Assembly: GCF_003073135.1 (NCBI RefSeq)
Contig: NZ_PGDQ01000013.1
Location: 1 to 64,000 of the forward strand
DNA length: 64,000 nucleotides
DNA from: Euzebya rosea
GTDB taxonomy: Bacteria > Actinomycetota > Nitriliruptoria > Euzebyales > Euzebyaceae
Direction: 5' to 3'
Shown here: positions 59,153 to 64,000 of the stretch, one piece after another
How the letters are laid out: every line of letters starts with the position of its first letter
Numbering within the stretch: the first letter of the stretch is position 1
The notes under the pieces: generated by a model
What the model was told of the DNA's origin: nothing
The model's input: the letters and a program-made list of their open reading frames with translations, nothing else
The model's database searches: none
Made by a program: the position numbers and the translations under genes

Positions 59153-59920
59153 TCAGGCGGTGCCGGGCGTGGGTGGGTTGCCCATCGCCCGGTCCTCCGT
59201 GGCGCGGACCTCCGCCCGGGCCTCCCGGAGCGCGACCAGGTGCTCGCGCGCGTCGGTCAGGGTCACCCCGGTCGTGGTCGTCTCCGCCAGCGCCTCGGCC
59301 TGCTCCTGCACGGCCTCGTCGGCAAGGGCGACCAGCAGGTCGGCCAGGTCGGCCGTCTGCTGGCGCAGGAGGGGGGAAGGGGACCCGCCGATCCGTGTCG
59401 CGCGGCGTTCGGCGGCGAGCAGGCGGTGAAGCCGGGCGATCTCGCCGTCCGCCTCCATCACCGCCCGGCTGGCCACCCAGCCGTCGTGGGCCAGGTCCTG
59501 CACCAGCCCCCGCGCCGTCAGCAGGCGGCGGAACTCCGCGCGCACGTCCTTGGGCAGCTCCGACAGGTCGTCGTCGAGCATCTCCGGGGTCAACGTCCCC
59601 TCCGCCGCAGCCCGCTCGCGTGCCATGTCCGGATCCCGCCGTTCCAGCATCTGGGCCACGGCACCCACGCCACCGGCGCCGAGCCCACCGGCGACCATCA
59701 GCGCACCGAGGATCGTCCGCAGGGCGCCGGGGTCACCGACCGCCAGGAGCAGCCCGCCCAGGCCCAGCAGCATCACGGCCAGCACGACCGCCACCGCCCG
59801 GACCCCACGCCGGATGCCCCGCCGTGCGGGCGCGGTCGAGCGCACCACCCGCTTGGCGCCACGTCGTGCGGCTCGGCCTGCCTCCTCGAGCAGGTCCTCC
59901 AGCAAGTCCTCGAGGTCCAC
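59153..59920 (-). CDS. membrane protein with two helices and a helical C-terminal domain
   Basis: A 255-residue protein that I cannot assign. An acidic helix (MDLEDLLEDLLEEAG) is followed by a basic stretch, two hydrophobic helices (about residues 42-60 and 68-90, VVLAVMLLGLGGLLLAV and GALMVAGGLGAGGVGAVA) and a long charged, probably coiled-coil C-terminal part (residues 110-250). The cytoplasmic part could oligomerise. The GTG at 59920 has TACCGT 6 nt upstream and no ribosome binding site. It converges on the AIM24 gene with 10 nt between stops. Confidence 0.65.
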   Translation of the reverse strand: MDLEDLLEDLLEEAGRAARRGAKRVVRSTAPARRGIRRGVRAVAVVLAVMLLGLGGLLLAVGDPGALRTILGALMVAGGLGAGGVGAVAQMLERRDPDMARERAAAEGTLTPEMLDDDLSELPKDVRAEFRRLLTARGLVQDLAHDGWVASRAVMEADGEIARLHRLLAAERRATRIGGSPSPLLRQQTADLADLLVALADEAVQEQAEALAETTTTGVTLTDAREHLVALREARAEVRATEDRAMGNPPTPGTA

Positions 59921-59926
59921 GCCCCG

Positions 59927-59932
59927 ACGGTA
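59927..59932 (-). promoter_or_regulatory. putative -10 (TACCGT), leaderless
   Basis: TACCGT on the minus strand with 6 nt before the GTG at 59920. Confidence 0.4.
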
Positions 59933-59959
59933 CCCGCGCGGGCCGTCGGGATCGCGGGA

Positions 59960-60142
59960 TCACGTCCCGAACGTGCCCCCGTAGAAGAAGACGTACAGGG
60001 CGGCCAGGATCACGATCAGCAGGATGACCTTGATGACCGTCTTCACCGCCCCGACGACGAAGCGGACGGCGAACAGCAGCACGAGCAGCGCGATGGGCGA
60101 GGCCACCGGGTCCAGCTCGATCCCGCTCAGCAGATCCTCCAT
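59960..60142 (-). CDS. small single-pass membrane protein
   Basis: A 60-residue protein: MEDLLSGIELDPVASPIALL, then hydrophobic segments (about 15-30 and 35-55, KTVIKVILLIVILAALYVFF). It may span the membrane once or twice. No family is recognised. I chose the ATG at 60142 because TATGCT lies exactly 7 nt before it, as in other leaderless starts here; an ATG at 60154 adds four residues. The next minus-strand gene starts 40 nt beyond its stop. Confidence 0.5.
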   Translation of the reverse strand: MEDLLSGIELDPVASPIALLVLLFAVRFVVGAVKTVIKVILLIVILAALYVFFYGGTFGT

Positions 60143-60149
60143 GCCCGGC

Positions 60150-60155
60150 AGCATA
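60150..60155 (-). promoter_or_regulatory. putative -10 (TATGCT), leaderless
   Basis: TATGCT on the minus strand with exactly 7 nt before the ATG at 60142. Confidence 0.4.
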
Positions 60156-60192
60156 GGGGCAGGTGGACCCGCCGGGTACGCTTCGACGCAGG

Positions 60193-60546
60193 ATGTCCAC
60201 CCCCACCCACGATGCCGTCGAGGCGTTGGTCCATGCCCTGAACCACGGGGACCTGCCGGAGATCCTGGACGCCTTCACCGACGACGCGGTGTTCTCCTCC
60301 GACGGGGGGATCGCCAGCGGCCGACGGGAGCTCGCGGCCCTGTTCGACGGCACCCTGGAGGAACCGCGCCCCCGGATGATCCTCCGCCACGTCGAGCAGG
60401 ACGGCAACGTGCTGCACTGCCGGGCCACCCGTCGGTTCACCATCTCCGACGGCGAGCAGGCGATCGGCCACGACGTGGAGATCCGGTGCGTCTTCACCGT
60501 CGTGGCAGGCGCCGTGTCGCGTGTGGTGGTCGACCCGATCCAGTGA
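60193..60546 (+). CDS. SnoaL/NTF2-like small protein
   Basis: A 117-residue protein with the SnoaL/NTF2-like cone fold pattern: an N-terminal helix (AVEALVHALNHGDLPEILDA), FTDDAVFSSDGGIASGRREL, and later strands HCRATRRFTISDGEQAIGHD and IRCVFTVVAGAVSRVVVD. Family members are ketosteroid-isomerase-like cyclases, dehydratases or ligand-binding proteins; no catalytic residues can be assigned here. TACGCT lies 10 nt before the ATG at 60193, and an in-frame ATG at 60163 is less likely. Confidence 0.7.
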   Translation: MSTPTHDAVEALVHALNHGDLPEILDAFTDDAVFSSDGGIASGRRELAALFDGTLEEPRPRMILRHVEQDGNVLHCRATRRFTISDGEQAIGHDVEIRCVFTVVAGAVSRVVVDPIQ

Positions 60547-60581
60547 GGCCGATCGGCCGAGGCCGTCGGGGCGCACGGCGG

Positions 60582-60587
60582 TACGCT
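60582..60587 (+). promoter_or_regulatory. putative -10 (TACGCT), leaderless aldo/keto reductase gene
   Basis: TACGCT with exactly 7 nt before the ATG at 60595. Confidence 0.5.
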
Positions 60588-60594
60588 CGGTCCC

Positions 60595-61623
60595 ATGCGC
60601 TACCGCCAGCTTGCACCAGGAATCGATGTCTCCGAGGTCGGGTTCGGGAACTGGACCGTCACCACCGGGTGGTGGGGGGACTACACCCGTGAGGAGTCGC
60701 TGCGCCTGCACCGCGAGGCCTTCGACCACGGCATCACGTTCTTCGACACCTCCGACGCCTACGCCGAGGGGTACGCCGAGGAGGTGCTGGGCGAGGCCAT
60801 CGCGCCGATCCGTGACGAGGTCGTCATCGCGACCAAGTTCGGCTACGACATCACGTCGGACCACCAGCGAGTCGGACAGCAGGAGCGGGCCCACCGCACC
60901 GATGTGGGCTACATCTCCCAGCGGCTGGACGACTCGTTGAAGCGCCTGGGGGTCGACACGATCGACTTCTACCAGCTGCACAACCCGCGGATGGCCCACA
61001 TCGACGCCGACGACCTGTGGGCGTTCCTCGAGGACGCCAAGGAGGCCGGCAAGATCCGCGCCTACGGCGTGGCGCTCGGCCCCAAGATCGGCTGGCTGGA
61101 GGAGGGTGTGCACGCGATGCGCACCCGGGACGTCCACGGCATGCAGATGATCTTCAACATGCTGGAGCAGTCGCCGGGCAAGGAGCTGCTGGAGGTCGCG
61201 GAGGAGACCGGCCGGACGATGATCGTCCGGGTCCCCCACTCCTCGGGGATGCTGGAGGGCAACCTCACCGCCGACCACGTGTTCCCCAAGAACGACCACC
61301 GCCGCCACCGTCCCCGCTCGTGGCTGATCGAGGGTGTCCAGAAGGTCGCCACGCTCGACTTCCTGACCGAGGCTGGTGGCGGTACCGGCATGACGCTGGG
61401 CCAGGCCGCGCTGAAGTGGGTGCTGTCCCACGACCGCTGCGTCACCACGCTTCCCAACATCTACGGCAGCGAGCAGATCGCGGAGTTCGCCGCTGCCCCC
61501 GACAAGCGCGACCTGACGGCCGAGGAGCTCGACCGGATCCAGGCGCTGTACGACGACAACTTCGGGGTGGTCCCCGAGGGCCTGCCCGACACCGACAAGG
61601 TCAACGGCGGCGTCGGCAGCTGA
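60595..61623 (+). CDS. aldo/keto reductase
   Basis: A 342-residue AKR-superfamily (beta/alpha)8 enzyme. FFDTSDAYAEGYAEEVLG has the catalytic Asp and Tyr, VIATKFGYDI the Lys, and DFYQLHNPRM the His of the tetrad. GVALGPKIGWLEEG and the C-terminal LGQAALKWVLSHDRCVTTLP with GSEQIAEFAAAPD form the NADPH site. It reduces carbonyls, and the natural substrate is unknown. A stretch HRRHRPRSWLIEGVQKV is more basic than usual. TACGCT sits 7 nt before the ATG, so the message is probably leaderless. The next gene starts 25 nt after the stop. Confidence 0.9.
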   Translation: MRYRQLAPGIDVSEVGFGNWTVTTGWWGDYTREESLRLHREAFDHGITFFDTSDAYAEGYAEEVLGEAIAPIRDEVVIATKFGYDITSDHQRVGQQERAHRTDVGYISQRLDDSLKRLGVDTIDFYQLHNPRMAHIDADDLWAFLEDAKEAGKIRAYGVALGPKIGWLEEGVHAMRTRDVHGMQMIFNMLEQSPGKELLEVAEETGRTMIVRVPHSSGMLEGNLTADHVFPKNDHRRHRPRSWLIEGVQKVATLDFLTEAGGGTGMTLGQAALKWVLSHDRCVTTLPNIYGSEQIAEFAAAPDKRDLTAEELDRIQALYDDNFGVVPEGLPDTDKVNGGVGS

Positions 61624-61648
61624 CCCACCGCAGGAGGGGCGGAACGAC

Positions 61649-62611
61649 ATGAACCAACGGCCCGAGTCGGGTGAGGCCGTCCAGCAGGCCCCGCCCCCTG
61701 CCGCCGAGCCGGCAGCAGCCGCCACCCCGCGCGGGGAGGCCGACCACCCCGTCGCCCAGTCGTCCCCCTCCGCCCCCACGGCCGACGACGTCCGGCTGGA
61801 CCGCGCACACGCCGAACGGGTCATCGCCCGGGCGCTGGAGCTGCAGGACGCCCATCTGGGACGACCCGACGGGTTGACCCTGGAGGAGGTCGCCGAGGTG
61901 GCCGGACAGCTGGGCGTCTCCCCCGACCTCGTGCGCCGGGCCGCGCTCGACGTCCGGCTGGCGGGCGCCGTCGAGCACGAGCCGAGCACGACCGAACGGC
62001 TGCTCGGGCCGGCTCGCATCACCGGCGCGACGTCGGTTCCCGTCGACGTCGACGCGGCCCGCCAGGCCGTGGACCGGTGGATGACCACCGACGAGGGCAT
62101 GCGGATGCGTGGCACCAGCGCCGGCAGGCAACGCTGGGGCAAGGACGCGCGGGTCGTCACCGAGATCAAGCGCGGCCTCGGCAGCCCCCGCGCCACGGGC
62201 ATCCTCCGCGGGCTCGACGAGGTCGACGTCACCGTCGAGGCGCTCGACGACGCGACGGTCGTCACCGTCGAGGCGGACACCCGGAAGATTCAGAAGACCG
62301 GCGTGGCAATCGCCGCCGGCTCGACGCTGGCAGGTGTGGCCTTCGGCGTCGGCGCGGCGACGATCATCCCGGACGCGGCCGGCGGGTTCACCGACCTCGG
62401 CCAGTTCGGACTGACCTTCGGCGTCTGGACCGCCGGCGGTGCCGCGACCGCCGTCTCCGTGTGCCGGTCGTGGACCACGCGGGTCCGCCGAGCCGTCGCC
62501 GACGCCCTCGACGGCATCAACATGACCACCACATGGGACGGCCCGGAGCTCGTGGAGGACCGGCCGGGGTGGCGCAGCACCGTCCTCCGATGGCTGGACG
62601 GCAACCGCTGA
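61649..62611 (+). CDS. membrane-associated protein of unknown function
   Basis: A 320-residue protein. Residues 1-45 are a disordered Pro/Ala/Glu-rich region. A helical segment ([20 protein letters not shown], then [20 protein letters not shown]) resembles short helix-turn motifs of actinobacterial proteins without a known role. Two hydrophobic hairpins at about residues 213-260 ([38 protein letters not shown]) suggest membrane insertion. AGGAGGGG before the ATG is one of the strongest ribosome binding sites in the window. It lies 25 nt after the aldo/keto reductase gene, so the two may be co-transcribed. Confidence 0.65.
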   Translation: MNQRPESGEAVQQAPPPAAEPAAAATPRGEADHPVAQSSPSAPTADDVRLDRAHAERVIARALELQDAHLGRPDGLTLEEVAEVAGQLGVSPDLVRRAALDVRLAGAVEHEPSTTERLLGPARITGATSVPVDVDAARQAVDRWMTTDEGMRMRGTSAGRQRWGKDARVVTEIKRGLGSPRATGILRGLDEVDVTVEALDDATVVTVEADTRKIQKTGVAIAAGSTLAGVAFGVGAATIIPDAAGGFTDLGQFGLTFGVWTAGGAATAVSVCRSWTTRVRRAVADALDGINMTTTWDGPELVEDRPGWRSTVLRWLDGNR

Positions 62612-62645
62612 GCCACCCGGCGTCGTCGGTCGTCGGGGTCGCCGC

Positions 62646-62651
62646 TACGCT
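62646..62651 (+). promoter_or_regulatory. putative -10 (TACGCT), leaderless hemL
   Basis: TACGCT with exactly 7 nt before the GTG at 62659; the same hexamer and spacing as the aldo/keto reductase gene. Confidence 0.5.
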
Positions 62652-62658
62652 GCGGCCC

Positions 62659-63960
62659 GTGTCCACCACCCCTGCTTCAGTGCCCGTGTCCGAGTCGTTG
62701 TTCGCCCGCGCCGAGGCCGTGATCCCCGGCGGGGTGAACTCACCCGTTCGCGCCTTCCGCGGCGTCGGCGGCACCCCACGGTTCATGGCGAAGGGGGAGG
62801 GCCCCCGCGTCACCGACGAGGACGGCCGCACCTACATCGACTACGTCATGTCATGGGGGCCGCTCATCCTCGGCCACAGCCACCCGGACGTGGTCGCCGC
62901 CGCCATCGAGGCCACCCGCTCCGGATCCTCCTACGGGGCGCCGACCCGCGGTGAGGTGGAGCTCGCCGAGGAGATCGTCGACCGCATCCCCGGCGTCGAC
63001 CAGGTCCGCTGCGTCTCCTCGGGGACCGAGGCGACGATGAGCGCCATCCGCATCGGCCGCGGGTTCACCGGACGGGACAAGATCATCAAGTTCGCCGGCC
63101 ACTACCACGGCCACGGCGACGCGCTCCTGGTCGAGGCCGGCAGCGGCGTGGCCACCCTCGGCCTGCCCAACTCACCGGGCGTGACCGCAGGCGCGACCGG
63201 CGACACCATCGTCGTGCCGTGGAACGACCGTGCGGCCGTCACCGCCGCCTTCGAGGCACACGGCGACGACATCGCCCTGATCATCTGCGAGCCGGTCGCC
63301 GCCAACATGGGCGTCGTCCCCGCCGCGGACGGCTACCACCAGTTCCTGCGCGACATCACCCGCGAACACGGTGCCCTGCTGCTGGTCGACGAGGTCATGA
63401 CCGGGTTCCGGCTGGCCCGGGGCGGTGCCACCGAGCTGCTGGGCCTCGACCCCGACCTGATCGCCTTCGGCAAGGTCGTCGGGGGCGGCTTCCCCCTCGC
63501 CGCGTTCGGCGGACGGCGCGAGATCATGTCGCAGCTGGCCCCCGTCGGCCCCGTCTACCAAGCAGGCACCCTCAGCGGGAACCCGGTGGCGGTCGCGGCG
63601 GGCCTGACCCAGCTGCGCCTGCTCGACGCCGACGCCTACGCACGGCTGGATGCCCTCGCCGACCGGCTTGTCCGCGGGCTCCTCGGCGCGTTCGCCGACG
63701 CCGACGTCCCCGCCTGCATCCAGCGGGCCGGCAACCTGTTCGGGCTGTTCTTCACCGGTTCGCCGGTCACCGACTACGACGGGGCCAAGGCGGCCGATCA
63801 CGACCGCTACGGCCGGTTCTTCCACGGCATGCTCGCCGAGGGGCACTACCTGCCGCCGTCGGGCTACGAGGCCATGTTCGTCTCGACCGCCCACACCGAG
63901 GACGACATCGACGCCACGGTCGCGGCAGCGGCCCGCGTCGCGGCCACCCTTGCCGGATAG
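62659..63960 (+). CDS. hemL: glutamate-1-semialdehyde 2,1-aminomutase
   Basis: A 433-residue PLP enzyme. [20 protein letters not shown] is the HemL N-terminal signature, [20 protein letters not shown] and [20 protein letters not shown] are substrate and PLP loops, [16 protein letters not shown] has the PLP-ring aspartate, and [19 protein letters not shown] carries the Schiff-base Lys272. It converts glutamate-1-semialdehyde, the product of HemA, to 5-aminolevulinate. It lies 4.5 kb downstream of cobA/hemD, and hemB is not in between. The GTG at 62659 gives the usual N-terminus and has TACGCT 7 nt upstream. Confidence 0.96.
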   Translation: MSTTPASVPVSESLFARAEAVIPGGVNSPVRAFRGVGGTPRFMAKGEGPRVTDEDGRTYIDYVMSWGPLILGHSHPDVVAAAIEATRSGSSYGAPTRGEVELAEEIVDRIPGVDQVRCVSSGTEATMSAIRIGRGFTGRDKIIKFAGHYHGHGDALLVEAGSGVATLGLPNSPGVTAGATGDTIVVPWNDRAAVTAAFEAHGDDIALIICEPVAANMGVVPAADGYHQFLRDITREHGALLLVDEVMTGFRLARGGATELLGLDPDLIAFGKVVGGGFPLAAFGGRREIMSQLAPVGPVYQAGTLSGNPVAVAAGLTQLRLLDADAYARLDALADRLVRGLLGAFADADVPACIQRAGNLFGLFFTGSPVTDYDGAKAADHDRYGRFFHGMLAEGHYLPPSGYEAMFVSTAHTEDDIDATVAAAARVAATLAG

Positions 63961-63965
63961 ACAGC

Positions 63966-63980
63966 GCGTCGCGGGGACGC
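63966..63980 (+). terminator. weak hairpin after hemL
   Basis: GCGTC-GCGGG-GACGC, a 5-bp stem 5 nt after the hemL stop codon. Too short to be sure. The last 20 bases of the window hold nothing I can assign. Confidence 0.3.
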
Positions 63981-64000
63981 AGCTGACCCGACGACACGTC

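Overview
The window is a dense, high-GC stretch of bacterial chromosome of actinobacterial character. Pointers are a CarD-family RNA polymerase regulator, an F420-dependent LLM oxidoreductase, a FolP2-type DHPS paralogue, a CobA-HemD fusion, an AIM24 protein with an N-terminal DUF2510-like segment, an HspR-type (HAIR) operator at clpB, PHO boxes of the Streptomyces kind upstream of pstS, and many start codons that look leaderless. A deep-branching actinobacterium such as the Euzebya/Nitriliruptoria group would fit, but the lineage is an inference. I see no rRNA, tRNA, CRISPR array, insertion sequence or prophage gene.

Layout. 1-6.4 kb: a secreted beta-propeller (Asp-box) protein, a LigB-like protein, small secreted proteins, CarD and a FolP2-like protein. 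6.5-15.4 kb: a sugar N-acetyltransferase/oxidoreductase pair, an LLM oxidoreductase, a glycosyltransferase with a long helical C-terminal part, a zinc alcohol dehydrogenase, a CocE-type secreted hydrolase and an unassigned HExxH protein. 15.4-28.1 kb: an unusual UbiB-family kinase with an orphan DppB-like permease, a divergent cytochrome P450, a sirtuin, a biotin-carrier/carboxyltransferase fusion, a secreted LVIVD propeller, a DUF3237 protein, an acyl-CoA synthetase-like enzyme, a META lipoprotein and a metallo-beta-lactamase-fold lipoprotein. 28.5-39.4 kb: a six-gene minus-strand run of two circularly permuted ATP-grasp modules, two alpha-E modules, two transglutaminase-like proteins and a lipase-like hydrolase. 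39.7-44.3 kb: pstSCAB under a PHO-box array. 44.3-54.2 kb: clpB, a thioesterase, an M6-like secreted metalloprotease, a cell-wall-binding-repeat protein and an acyl-CoA dehydrogenase. 54.3-64 kb: hemA-hemC-cobA/hemD, then small membrane and stress-type genes, an aldo/keto reductase and hemL.

How genes work together. The pst genes form one phosphate-starvation transport unit. The hem genes make glutamate-1-semialdehyde, ALA, hydroxymethylbilane, uroporphyrinogen III and precorrin-2, with hemB absent from the window. The 28.5-39.4 kb run matches the ATP-grasp/alpha-E/transglutaminase neighbourhood predicted by comparative genomics to make or process a peptide-like tag, with no known product.

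Non-coding features of note: four sets of structured or palindromic repeats (2752-2890, 16117-16231, 28173-28318, 58140-58182), one inside a coding sequence; about ten TANNNT hexamers 6-9 nt before a start codon; and several long dyads upstream of genes.
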